Below, one piece after another: positions 34,755-43,060 of a DNA stretch of 63,897 nt. The notes below the pieces were generated by a model. That model had not been told where the DNA came from, did no database searches, and saw only the letters and a program-made list of their open reading frames with translations. The position numbers were made by a program, and so were the translations under genes. The stretch is from Opitutia bacterium (GTDB lineage: Bacteria; Verrucomicrobiota; Verrucomicrobiia; Opitutales; Opitutaceae), in contig CANIJN010000004.1 in the NCBI GenBank assembly GCA_947467625.1, positions 1 to 63,897 on the forward strand, in the 5' to 3' direction. Every line of letters begins with the position of its first letter. Position 1 is the stretch's first letter.

Positions 34755-35951
34755 CTACAGTTTTTTCACCGCATACGCCATGGCATCGGCGATTTTTTCG
34801 AGCTGCTCGTCAGTGTGCAGCGCCGAGATGGCGGTGCGGATGAGGTCCTTGCCGGCGGGGACGGCGGGTGCGATCGACATGACGGTGAAGACGCCTTTTT
34901 CGAGTAGTGCCTTCCAAAACGGGTAAACGCGCTCCTTGGAGCCGAGCACGATGGGCACGGCCGGGGTTTCACTTTCCCAGGTGTCGAGGCCCAAGGACTT
35001 GAGGATCGCGCGGTATTTTTTCGTGTTGGACCAGAGTTTTTCCAGGTGCTGGGGCTCGGTTTGCATCAGCTCGAGTGAGGCTTGCGCACAGGCGACCTGA
35101 CTGGGGCTAATGGCGGCGGAGAAGACGGTCTGTTTCGAATTGGTGCGGAGATATTCGATGACCTCGCGTGAGGCGGCGACGAAGCCTCCGGTGCTCGCGA
35201 GGGACTTCGACATACTGCCGCAGATGACGTCCACCTTATCGTTGAGGCCGAAATGATCGACGGTGCCACGGCCGTGGCGGCCGAGGACGCCGAAGCCATG
35301 CGCATCGTCGAGGACGGTGAAGCAGCCGTGTTCTTCGGCGATCTCAGAAATCTCGGGGAGGCGGGCGATGTGGCCCTCCATGGAATAAACGCCTTCGATG
35401 ACCAACATCTTGGTCGCGTCGCGGTGAGTGGCGGCGAGCGCGCCGCGGAGGTCTTCGGGACTGTTGTGGGAGAAGCGCTCGACGGTCGCCATGGAGAGAC
35501 GGATGCCGTCCCAGAGACACGAGTGAATGTTTTTATCGGCGAAGATGATGTCGCCCTTTTGGGCGAAGGAGGCGATGCTTGAGAGGCACGAGATGTAGCC
35601 GGCGGCACTGACGTGACAGGCCTCACGGCCGAGGAAATCCGCGAGTTTTTCCTCAAGCTCGACGTGGAACGTGCGGGAACCGTTGGAGATGCGGGCGCCG
35701 GTCGTACTCGTGCCCCACTTGAGGAGGGCCGCGCGGCCCGCTTCGATTACTTTGGGGTTAAACGACAGCCCGAGATAATCATTGCTCGAGAGCATAACCA
35801 TCTCGCGACCATCTAGTTTTACGGTGGTTCCCTTCTGGGCCTCCATGGCGTGATAGTAGGGGGCGTATCTCAACCGCATCTTGGTCGCGTAATCATCGCG
35901 ACAGCGGGCCAGCAGTGCCTTTTTGTTTTTGGTGAAGAAGGAGAGCGCCAT
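34755..35951 (-). CDS. Alpha-oxoamine synthase, serine palmitoyltransferase-like (8-amino-7-oxononanoate synthase / KBL family)
   Basis: 398 residues, full-length PLP enzyme of the AOS family that condenses an amino acid with an acyl thioester and releases CO2. Motifs: SSNDYLGLSFNPKVIEAG, NGSRTFHVELEEKLADFLGR, DDAHGFGVLGRHGRGTVDHF and the PLP-lysine GSMSKSLASTGGFVAA (Lys near 249). Comparison by eye with Bacteroides serine palmitoyltransferase shows shared segments such as ESEPERIEKLW-like TEPQHLEKLWSNT and the C-terminal IAPAVPAGKDLIRTAI, and no fused extra domain. Serine palmitoyltransferase is favoured by the neighbouring ACP, ketosynthase and reductase genes, but BioF, KBL or CqsA-type use cannot be ruled out. 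Transcribed convergently to the cluster. Confidence 0.87.
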   Translation of the reverse strand: MALSFFTKNKKALLARCRDDYATKMRLRYAPYYHAMEAQKGTTVKLDGREMVMLSSNDYLGLSFNPKVIEAGRAALLKWGTSTTGARISNGSRTFHVELEEKLADFLGREACHVSAAGYISCLSSIASFAQKGDIIFADKNIHSCLWDGIRLSMATVERFSHNSPEDLRGALAATHRDATKMLVIEGVYSMEGHIARLPEISEIAEEHGCFTVLDDAHGFGVLGRHGRGTVDHFGLNDKVDVICGSMSKSLASTGGFVAASREVIEYLRTNSKQTVFSAAISPSQVACAQASLELMQTEPQHLEKLWSNTKKYRAILKSLGLDTWESETPAVPIVLGSKERVYPFWKALLEKGVFTVMSIAPAVPAGKDLIRTAISALHTDEQLEKIADAMAYAVKKL

Positions 35952-36045
35952 GAGGGGCAGAACGTGGGTTTGCGTTTGCGCGTTGGCAAACGGAAAGGCG
36001 GGTTTTGCCGGCGCGACGAGCGCGCGCGGCCCGCGGATTTCTGCT

Positions 36046-37317
36046 TTAGCTGCGTCGTTTCAGCGCGTGCATCCACGTGGTGAGGGTCGCGGCGTAGTCG
36101 GACCACGAGCGGAATTTCCGGGCACGGGCGGCTTGGGCGAGCGCGGCAAGTTCAGTTGGGGTGTCGAGCAGTCGGCGGACGGCGGCAGCCACGTGAGCGG
36201 CGTCGACGGAGGGCAGCGCGACGCAGCCCCCGTCGCGGGCGGATTCGCCAAGGGCGCCGCGGGCGGAGCAGATGCAGGGTTTGCCGTGTGCGAGGCTTTC
36301 GATGACGGGCAGGCCGAAGCCTTCGATGAGTGAAGGGTAAATCGTAAAGGCACAGGAGGCGTAAGCGGAATGGAGTGCGGCCTCGGTGGCGGGGCCGTCG
36401 TAGCGGAGCGGGCGTCCGGCGGCCTGGAGGACTCGCAGGCGGGTGAGGGCGGCGCGACCGGTCTGCGGATGGGCGAGGCCGATGAGGCGGAGTTCGAAAC
36501 GCGCGCCGGCGGACCAGAGTTGTTCGCAGGCGTCGAGGAGGGCGAGGTGGTTCTTACGGCCCTCGAGGGAGCCGACGCTGAGGATAGTCGGGATGGGCTG
36601 AGCGCTGAGTGGTGAGCGCCGCGTATCGGCAACGGCAACGAAAGGGGGACTGCTGGTGGAGGGCGCGGGACGTTTGTCACGTAATACGTGACAAACCGAA
36701 TCGGTGCCGAGGGGGATGGTTTGGACGGGGGGCGGCTGGGTGATGCCGAGCCAGCGCCAGTAGTCGCGCAGGGAGTCGCGGGAATCTTCGGAGACGGCAG
36801 CGATGCCGTCGAAGGCGAGGAGTTCGCGGAGATAGGCGGGAAAGCGGGCGACGGTTTTTGTCGGAGTGAGCTCGGGGAATTTGAGGGCAATGGCGTCGTG
36901 GAAAATCGCGACGCGCGGGCCGGCGACGTTGTGGAGCAGCTCGGGAAGAACGGCGGCGGTGTCGGCAGAGAAGACCTCGGGGACGAGGAGGCCGAACGAG
37001 GCGTGGAGCGTGGAGCGTGGAGCGTGGAGAGACGGCGAGCCGGAGGAGCCGAGGAGGCGGTGGGCGAGGCCGCGAAGTTGGGCGGAGAGAGGCCACGTCG
37101 TGCCGCGTTTTTCGGAGGGGGCGGCGGTGAGACTCTCCGCTTCCCACGGCTCGAGGGCGCGCCAGGTGCGGGCGTGGGGGTCGTAAGTGATGGCGCGGGC
37201 TTCGGAGCCGAGCGCGGTGTGGAGGGAGCGCGCGACGCGTTGGATGCCGGTGCGCGCACGCGTGTGGCTTGTGTGGGTGAGGTCGATGAGGATCGGAGCG
37301 GGCATGGCGGCGCTCAA
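36046..37317 (-). CDS. Glycosyltransferase family 4 (paralog of the gene at 33574)
   Basis: 423 residues. GT4 features: LTHTSHTRARTGIQRVARSL at the N-terminus, VAIFHDAIALKFPELTPTKT, AAVSEDSRDSLRDYWRWLGI, LSVGSLEGRKNHLALLDACE, and YPSLIEGFGLPVIESLAHG (donor-binding E-x7-E). Between residues 90 and 110 it carries a low-complexity patch coded by a 7-bp tandem repeat, and near residue 210 a patch coded by a perfect palindrome, both listed separately. It starts within 4 bp of the stop of the upstream membrane-protein gene (ATGA). Expected to work on an envelope glycan. Confidence 0.86.
   Translation of the reverse strand: MSAAMPAPILIDLTHTSHTRARTGIQRVARSLHTALGSEARAITYDPHARTWRALEPWEAESLTAAPSEKRGTTWPLSAQLRGLAHRLLGSSGSPSLHAPRSTLHASFGLLVPEVFSADTAAVLPELLHNVAGPRVAIFHDAIALKFPELTPTKTVARFPAYLRELLAFDGIAAVSEDSRDSLRDYWRWLGITQPPPVQTIPLGTDSVCHVLRDKRPAPSTSSPPFVAVADTRRSPLSAQPIPTILSVGSLEGRKNHLALLDACEQLWSAGARFELRLIGLAHPQTGRAALTRLRVLQAAGRPLRYDGPATEAALHSAYASCAFTIYPSLIEGFGLPVIESLAHGKPCICSARGALGESARDGGCVALPSVDAAHVAAAVRRLLDTPTELAALAQAARARKFRSWSDYAATLTTWMHALKRRS
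36672..36696. repeat. 25-bp perfect palindrome inside a glycosyltransferase gene
   Basis: Arms GTTTGTCACGT and ACGTGACAAAC flank a 3-base loop (AAT). It lies inside the coding frame of the GT4 gene at about residue 210 and reads in frame as CHVLRDK. It looks like a small inserted palindromic element or a protein-binding site; no second copy was noticed in the window. Confidence 0.6.
37001..37028. repeat. Four tandem copies of a 7-bp unit
   Basis: The unit GCGTGGA is repeated four times without change within the GT4 coding frame (on the minus strand it codes for an alternating His/Ala/Pro/Arg/Ser/Thr patch). As the period is not a multiple of 3, a gain or loss of one unit would shift the frame, which makes it a possible contingency (phase-variation) site. 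Confidence 0.6.
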
Positions 37318-38873
37318 GGTTCTGGCAGCGTCAGCCGCAGATCATAAAGCGCAAACGACAGGTCGCGGGCGTTGGCATGCGGGCCTTCGCGCTGGGGTGG
37401 GGTGTCGCTGGAAAACGCGAGGGTGGCGCGCCCGTGCTCACTGCGCACGGTGATGGTATGGTGCGAGCGTGTCGGGCCAACGGCGGCGCGCCAGATTTCA
37501 CGGCCGTCGTGGTGGCAAACGACGGTGCGCGCAGTGACGGCGCGGAGGGAGAAATCGAGCTGCACGGTGGCGCTGTGGCGGGGCCACGTCTCAAGGGTGA
37601 CGGTGCCCTGTCCGCTGCACCAAGACCAGCGGTGGCGCCCGTGTTCCTCGCGGCCGGACCAGCCCTCGCCGGTGCGCGCGATACCCGCCGTCCCGGAGGA
37701 GCTGAAGGCGGCGAGTTCGCGGGGATCGGCCGGCACATCACGGAGACCCACAAGGCCGGCGAACACGGTGAGGTTGCCGATGAGCAACCAAGCGAGCGGC
37801 GCGCGGGTACGTTGGACGAGGACGTTAAAGGCGAGCGTGAGGGGTAGGAGCACACGCAGCGCGGCACCGGGGAAATCCTCCCAGACGGCGGTGCCGAGAA
37901 AGAGGAGGAGAATCGTGTAAGCGATGCCGATACGCCACCAGCGGTCGTCGAGACGCCAGCGGGTGGCGAAGAAGACCGCCTGCGTGGTGAGGCCGAGGGT
38001 CGCGAGCCACGTGGTGAAGGCGAGGCTGTGGTCAGGGACCGTGAACAGGGCGGACGTGGCGGCGGCCCATTTTTCGACGAGACCGGAGCCGGGGAAAGTG
38101 AAGTTGGCCCAGCCGGCATCGGCGGGGCCGATGCGCCAGCGGAGGTAAACGAGCCAGGCGGCGAGCGGAAGAGTCACGAGGAAGGCACGCACGACATTGC
38201 GGAGGGACCAGAACGGGTGTTGGGCGAGGCCGGCGAAGGCGAGGAGTGCGGTCTCGCGGGCGAGGGTGGCAGCAGCGAGGAGGGCGGTGGCGGGGTGTTG
38301 ACGCGACCGTTCGGCGGCGCGGATGGCGGCCGCGAGAATCGTGAGGGCGATGAGGTCGGTGAGGGCGAGGCGCACGCTGGCGAGGGCCCCGGCGGAAAAG
38401 AGCACCCCGGTCCACGCGAGGAGGCCGCGGGGGTCGGAGACGGCGAGGAGTTTCCAGAGGAGGATGGCGAGGGTGAACCACGCGATGAGGTTGAGGAGTG
38501 GATACGTGTGGATGATCCAAGCGGGCTGGCCGGCACCGAGGAGCCACGCGAACACGGGCGGGAGAATGCGGCGCGCACGGTAGCCGAGGTTGTCCATCGC
38601 ACGAGGGAGTTCGGGGTCGCGCAGCGTCGGGTCGTGGGCGATTTGCGCGTAGTAGAGTCCATCGTAGCCGCCGTTGTCGCGGTGCACGAAAACGGGCAGT
38701 TCGCGGAAGGCGGTGATCTTCAGTTCGTCGTTGGGCGCGTCGAGTTGGATGAGCGATGTGAAGCCGTAGACGGGGTGCCAGAAGCGGGCGATCAAACCTA
38801 AAAATAGCGCGGCCGCGGCCATGGCGGCGGCGCGGAGCAGCCAGCGGTGACGAGATGAGGCAGAGGCGGTCAT
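37314..38873 (-). CDS. Polytopic membrane protein with C-terminal beta-rich domain
   Basis: 519 residues from ATG at 38871-38873. One N-terminal transmembrane segment, then an extracytoplasmic part with NGGYDGLYYAQIAHDPTLRD, then about eight further hydrophobic segments to residue 385, and a soluble C-terminal domain of about 120 residues (RHRWSWCSGQGTVTLETWPR through DLSFALYDLRLTLPEP). The GYDGxYY..A..PTL..PEL block is shared with the divergent protein at 40506-42110, so they are paralogs. The topology resembles GT-C mannosyltransferase-like proteins, but no DD or DE catalytic pair could be confirmed. Likely role: assembly or transfer of an envelope glycan. Confidence 0.78.
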   Translation of the reverse strand: MTASASSRHRWLLRAAAMAAAALFLGLIARFWHPVYGFTSLIQLDAPNDELKITAFRELPVFVHRDNGGYDGLYYAQIAHDPTLRDPELPRAMDNLGYRARRILPPVFAWLLGAGQPAWIIHTYPLLNLIAWFTLAILLWKLLAVSDPRGLLAWTGVLFSAGALASVRLALTDLIALTILAAAIRAAERSRQHPATALLAAATLARETALLAFAGLAQHPFWSLRNVVRAFLVTLPLAAWLVYLRWRIGPADAGWANFTFPGSGLVEKWAAATSALFTVPDHSLAFTTWLATLGLTTQAVFFATRWRLDDRWWRIGIAYTILLLFLGTAVWEDFPGAALRVLLPLTLAFNVLVQRTRAPLAWLLIGNLTVFAGLVGLRDVPADPRELAAFSSSGTAGIARTGEGWSGREEHGRHRWSWCSGQGTVTLETWPRHSATVQLDFSLRAVTARTVVCHHDGREIWRAAVGPTRSHHTITVRSEHGRATLAFSSDTPPQREGPHANARDLSFALYDLRLTLPEP

Positions 38874-40396
38874 TGGGCGATGGGGGCAGGAGCGGCGGCG
38901 ACGAGGCGCCAGAGGCTGATGCTCCCGTGGGTCGAGAGCTTGATCCACTCCCCGGGACAGCGGTCGCGGAATACTCCGTCTTCTTCCGCGGCGGAAATTG
39001 CGGCGTAGAGCGGGATACTGGCTGAGCGAGCGAGGCTGGCGTAGCGGGCGAACTCGGTTGCGTTGATAAAATCCCAGCGCAGCACGGGGAAATCAGTGTA
39101 ATAGTAAACGGCACCGCTGGTTTGGCCGCAGACAATTACCGCGTTCGAAGGAATCTTCGTGCGGGCGGCTGCGGTAGCTGTGGCGTAGGGTTGTTCATAG
39201 CCCTTGATGAAGAGAATGCCGAGTTTCCGCGTCCAGTGCCACGAAGCGGCCAACGCCCACATGCTGAGGATGGTTGCGGCGATCAGGCGAATCCGCGGGG
39301 CGGATGGAGACGTTGAACTCGTGAGTGCGTTGACGCCCAACAGAGCCGCGAAAATGAGCGCGGGCAGCGCCGGGAGAATGAAACGAAGGCAGGACCAGTC
39401 TTCCTGTGAAATCGCGTAAAAAACGTAGGGCGCAGCCAGGGCGAAGAACCATGTCGCGAGCGCGGTGAGCTGACGAGTGCGGGTGGCGTGGCGAACGAGG
39501 GCGACGAGCGGAAGAACGAGCAGCGCAGCGGGCAAAAATGTGCCGAGTGTGCGGCCGAAATGGAGGATGGTGGGCCAAGCGTAGCTCAGCGCAAAGGCGG
39601 TTTCGATGCCGGGATAACCTGAGCGAAAAACTCCGCCGTAGAGCGTGTAATTGTAAGTGGCGAACCACACGGCGCCGGGCAGACCAGCGAGTGTGAGGGC
39701 GGAGATTCTTTTGAAATTTGGCCCGACTAAGATAAGGAGCGAAGGGTATAAGAGGACATTGGTCGGACGAACGAGGACGGCGATCGACAGGGCGAACCCA
39801 CAGGTGAGCGACCACGCTGCCGATTGGGACGCGCGAAGTGCGGCAAAGACGGCGGCGAGGCACCAGGCTGTCGCCAGCACGTCACTCAGTGGTTGGATGC
39901 TGGAAAAAATCAGCGGCGGGAAGGACGCAAGGCAGACCGCGCCGGCAACCGCCAGCCAGCGGTCCAGCGCAAGCTCGCGGGCGATGAGGTAGCAGAGGCA
40001 CAACGTGCCAACAGCCGCGAGGAGCGAAACGGCGAGCGGCCCAGCCGTCCACCCCAGCAGCAAACCAGCGGCTGCGTAGTGGAGCGGAAGTCCCGATGGG
40101 TAGGTAGGTGGCAGGAGTGGGTTGTCGGCGGTGGGGTAAAAACCGTGCGGCGAAAAGTGGAGGCGACTGGCGGAGGGCACCGGCAAGAACGGGGTGGGGA
40201 GGCGCCAGTCGGCTTGCCGGTGACCGCTGGCTAGAAGCCGGGCGCTGTTAAGATAACCCGAAGAATCGGCACCACCGGCGACCGTCGAGGTGTTGAGCGC
40301 GAGAAAAATTGCATAGCCGGCGAGCAGAAGGACGGCCAAAGCAACGAACCAACGGGGGGCACGCAGAGCGATGGCAGGGGGATTCGGATTTGACAT
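38870..40396 (-). CDS. GT-C family membrane glycosyltransferase (PMT/ArnT-like)
   Basis: 508 residues with about eleven hydrophobic segments. The first loop after the N-terminal transmembrane helix, AGGADSSGYLNSARLLASGH, has the Asp-Ser-x-Tyr pattern typical of the GT39/ArnT family acidic loop, and NPLLPPTYPSGLPLHYAAAG is like the family's PPxxP loop. A final extracytoplasmic part of about 90 residues contains PSNAVIVCGQTSGAVYYYTD. It probably transfers a sugar from a polyprenyl-phosphate donor to an acceptor outside the cytoplasmic membrane. ATG at 40394-40396 was chosen (the upstream frame is not membrane-like). The stop overlaps the next gene's start (ATGA). Confidence 0.82.
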   Translation of the reverse strand: MSNPNPPAIALRAPRWFVALAVLLLAGYAIFLALNTSTVAGGADSSGYLNSARLLASGHRQADWRLPTPFLPVPSASRLHFSPHGFYPTADNPLLPPTYPSGLPLHYAAAGLLLGWTAGPLAVSLLAAVGTLCLCYLIARELALDRWLAVAGAVCLASFPPLIFSSIQPLSDVLATAWCLAAVFAALRASQSAAWSLTCGFALSIAVLVRPTNVLLYPSLLILVGPNFKRISALTLAGLPGAVWFATYNYTLYGGVFRSGYPGIETAFALSYAWPTILHFGRTLGTFLPAALLVLPLVALVRHATRTRQLTALATWFFALAAPYVFYAISQEDWSCLRFILPALPALIFAALLGVNALTSSTSPSAPRIRLIAATILSMWALAASWHWTRKLGILFIKGYEQPYATATAAARTKIPSNAVIVCGQTSGAVYYYTDFPVLRWDFINATEFARYASLARSASIPLYAAISAAEEDGVFRDRCPGEWIKLSTHGSISLWRLVAAAPAPIAQ

Positions 40397-40505
40397 GGCG
40401 CGCTCGCGTTCTGTGATGCGGAAAACTGCACGTGATAAATTTGGATGACAAGCGCCCGTATCGGTCTCGTCCGCACCCCCGGCCACGAGGAGGGCGGAGC
40501 GAGGA

Positions 40506-42110
40506 ATGAACACGCTCGGAGGGCCCAAGAATGTCGGTTGGTTGCGGACGATGCTCGCGTCGCCCTGGCGGGTGATGTGCGTGGTGAGCGCAGTCTTTTT
40601 TCTGTCGGAAGTGCAGAAATTTTACGATCCGAACACGGGGTTTTCGAGTTTGATCTCGATCGGTGACCGGGTGGGGGAGCACAAGGTGACGCAGCTGAAG
40701 GACGTGCGGCACTATGTGTATGAGGATTCTTCGGGTTACGACGGGGCTTATTATGTCCAGCTGGCGCTGAACCCGACGCTCGACAATCCGGAGCTGAAAA
40801 CGTCGATCGATAATCTGCCGTATCGGGCGAAGCGCATTTTATTTTGTTGGACGGCGTGGGTGCTCGGGCTCGGACAACCGGCGTGGATCGTGCAGGCGCA
40901 TGCGTTGCTCAATGTGCTGTGCTGGCTGGCGCTCGGCTGGGTGTTGCTGCGGTGGTTTCCGCCGACGAGTGGGGAGGATTTTCTTCGGTGGGCGGCGGTG
41001 ATGTTTTCGCACGGGGTGTGTATGAGCGTGCGACATTCGTTGGTGGATGGGCCCAGCCTGCTGCTCGTGGCGCTGGCGATGCGCTGGGTGGAAGACGGCC
41101 AGCGGACGCGGGGAGCGGCGGTGTTGGCTTTGGCGGCAATGGGCAAGGAAACGAGTCTACTCGCGGTGGCGGGGGTGGCGGATTTCGACTGGCGCGCGCC
41201 GCGGACCTGGAGGCGGCCGGCGCTGACGGCGGTCGCGGTGGCGCTGCCGCTGTTCGCTTGGATGGGCTATGTGCGGTGGAAATTTGGACCGGCGGACGAT
41301 CCGGGGCTGGGCAACTTCACGCTCCCGCTCGCCGGTCTCGCTGAAAAATGGGGCGATGCTGTGGGCCATCTCGCGTCGCGGGGCGACTCGCCGCTGAAGT
41401 GGGCGACGGTCGCGGTGACCGCGGCTTTGACGATGCAGTGGCTGTTTTTTGCACTACGCTGGCGGCCGGCGGACGCATGGTGGCGGATCGGCGCGGCGTT
41501 TGCGGGCATGATGGTGTTCCTCTCGACGCCGGTGTGGGAGGGGTTTCCCGGCGCGTCGACCCGCGTGCTGCTGCCGATGACGCTGGCGTTTAATATCCTC
41601 GTGCCGCGCGGGAGAAAATGGCTGGCGGTGTTGATCGTGGGCAATCTGACCGTGGTCGCCTCCTACAAGGAATTCGCGCCGCCAGCGCGGGAGTTTTATC
41701 ACGTGGCCGGGGAGACTGCGGTGGTTGGAGCGGTGCGGGTGGAGTTGCAAGGCGGGTGGTCCGGGCCGGAGAATTTCCATGGTGACCGTTGGCGCTGGAG
41801 TGAGGGCGACTCGCGATTGCGGCTGCGCAACGAGGCGGGCGGGCCGTTGACGCTGGTGGTGCGCGGTAATGTCGCGGCACTCGATGCGCGCACGCTGCGG
41901 ATCTTCGCGGGTGAGGCATTGGTGTGGTCGGGGGAAGTGGGCGAAAAGAAGGCGTCGTTTAAGTTTGGCTGCGTGCTGCCGGAGAGTGGCGTGGGGCTAC
42001 GGTTTGTGAGCGACAAGCCGGGGCGCAAGGTCGGCAGTGATCCGCGCCAGCTGTCGTTCAGTGTTTTTAATTTGGAGTTCGTCGTGACGCCGTCCGACGG
42101 GCCACCCTAA
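40506..42110 (+). CDS. Polytopic membrane protein with C-terminal beta-rich domain (paralog of the gene at 37314)
   Basis: 534 residues. N-terminal transmembrane helix (RVMCVVSAVFFLSEVQKF), an extracytoplasmic segment with SSGYDGAYYVQLALNPTLDN matching the paralog on the other strand, about eight further membrane segments, and a soluble C-terminal domain starting near residue 390 with DRWRWSEGDSRLRLRNEAGG and ending QLSFSVFNLEFVVTPSDG. The two paralogs are divergently placed around the PMT-like gene (109 bp between starts at 40396 and 40506). Function is unknown. The methyltransferase gene follows 6 bp later, so they may be co-transcribed. Confidence 0.78.
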   Translation: MNTLGGPKNVGWLRTMLASPWRVMCVVSAVFFLSEVQKFYDPNTGFSSLISIGDRVGEHKVTQLKDVRHYVYEDSSGYDGAYYVQLALNPTLDNPELKTSIDNLPYRAKRILFCWTAWVLGLGQPAWIVQAHALLNVLCWLALGWVLLRWFPPTSGEDFLRWAAVMFSHGVCMSVRHSLVDGPSLLLVALAMRWVEDGQRTRGAAVLALAAMGKETSLLAVAGVADFDWRAPRTWRRPALTAVAVALPLFAWMGYVRWKFGPADDPGLGNFTLPLAGLAEKWGDAVGHLASRGDSPLKWATVAVTAALTMQWLFFALRWRPADAWWRIGAAFAGMMVFLSTPVWEGFPGASTRVLLPMTLAFNILVPRGRKWLAVLIVGNLTVVASYKEFAPPAREFYHVAGETAVVGAVRVELQGGWSGPENFHGDRWRWSEGDSRLRLRNEAGGPLTLVVRGNVAALDARTLRIFAGEALVWSGEVGEKKASFKFGCVLPESGVGLRFVSDKPGRKVGSDPRQLSFSVFNLEFVVTPSDGPP

Positions 42111-42116
42111 TGCGCC

Positions 42117-43040
42117 ATGAGATTCGGGCTGCGAGCTATTTTGCGGTGGTGGCCGGAATTCCGCCGGTGGGAGCGGGAGTATGCGCGGATGCGCGAGCAG
42201 CAGGCGGAGTGGGCGCGGTTTTTTCCGCCCGGGCATTTTTATTCGCCGCTGCCGTCGCGCGATGAAGTCGCCGCGGTCTTCGCGCGGGGCGGATTTGGGC
42301 CACCGTTTCCCGGCGTCGATTTGAACGAGACGGGACAGGTGGCGCGGCTCGAGCGCTTCGCCCGATTCTACGCCGAGCAACCGTATCCGGAAAAGGAGGT
42401 CAAGGGCCGGCGGTTCTTTTTGGACAACCCCTCCTACGGGCACTTCGATGCGATCATGTTGTGGGCGATGCTGCGCGAGGCCCAGCCGAAGCGCATTATC
42501 GAGGTGGGGTCGGGCTTCAGTTCGGCGGCGATGCTGGATGCGCGCGATCATGGCGGCATCGGGGCGCCGGAATTCACGTTCATCGATCCCGACATGGCGC
42601 GGTTGCGGCCGCTGTTGCGGGCTGGCGACGAAGGGCGGGTGACGCTTATCGAGAACATTGTGCAGGATGTACCGCTGGAGACGTTCGCGGCGCTTGGAGA
42701 AAATGACGTGTTGTTCATCGATTCATCGCACGTCAGTAAAATTGGAAGTGACGTGAATCGGCTATTTTTCGACGTGCTGCCGATCTTGGCTCCGGGCGTG
42801 ATTATCCATATCCACGATGTGGCGGGAAACTTGGAGTATCCGCGGGAGTGGCTCGACGAGGGACGGGCTTGGAACGAGCAATATTTACTCCGCGCGTTCT
42901 TGATGAACAACCCATGCTACCGGATCGAACTGTTCACGGGGTGGTTGTTCAACACCCGGCACGCGTGGTTCCGCGAGCACATGCCGCTGTGCGCGCGCGG
43001 TGGCGGCGGGCAGATGTGGTTGCGCAAGCTCGCGCGGTAG
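42117..43040 (+). CDS. SAM-dependent methyltransferase (class I, Methyltransf_24-like)
   Basis: 307 residues. After a roughly 110-residue N-terminal region, a Rossmann methyltransferase is seen: RIIEVGSGFSSAAMLDARDH (SAM-binding motif), EFTFIDPDMARLRPLL, VLFIDSSHVSKIGSDVNRLF with the acidic residues typical of the Methyltransf_24 group, and ILAPGVIIHIHDV. The C-terminus contains CYRIELFTGWLFNTRHAW. Probably modifies a sugar or glycan in the surrounding pathway. It begins 6 bp after the membrane-protein gene. Confidence 0.86.
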   Translation: MRFGLRAILRWWPEFRRWEREYARMREQQAEWARFFPPGHFYSPLPSRDEVAAVFARGGFGPPFPGVDLNETGQVARLERFARFYAEQPYPEKEVKGRRFFLDNPSYGHFDAIMLWAMLREAQPKRIIEVGSGFSSAAMLDARDHGGIGAPEFTFIDPDMARLRPLLRAGDEGRVTLIENIVQDVPLETFAALGENDVLFIDSSHVSKIGSDVNRLFFDVLPILAPGVIIHIHDVAGNLEYPREWLDEGRAWNEQYLLRAFLMNNPCYRIELFTGWLFNTRHAWFREHMPLCARGGGGQMWLRKLAR

Positions 43041-43060
43041 AGCGGGGACGCGAGTTGCGA

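Noticed and set aside
40506-42110. Possible standard GT39 mannosyltransferase assignment
   Set aside because: The topology is similar, but the acidic loop motifs typical of GT39 were not found, so the call was left as a membrane protein of unknown function.
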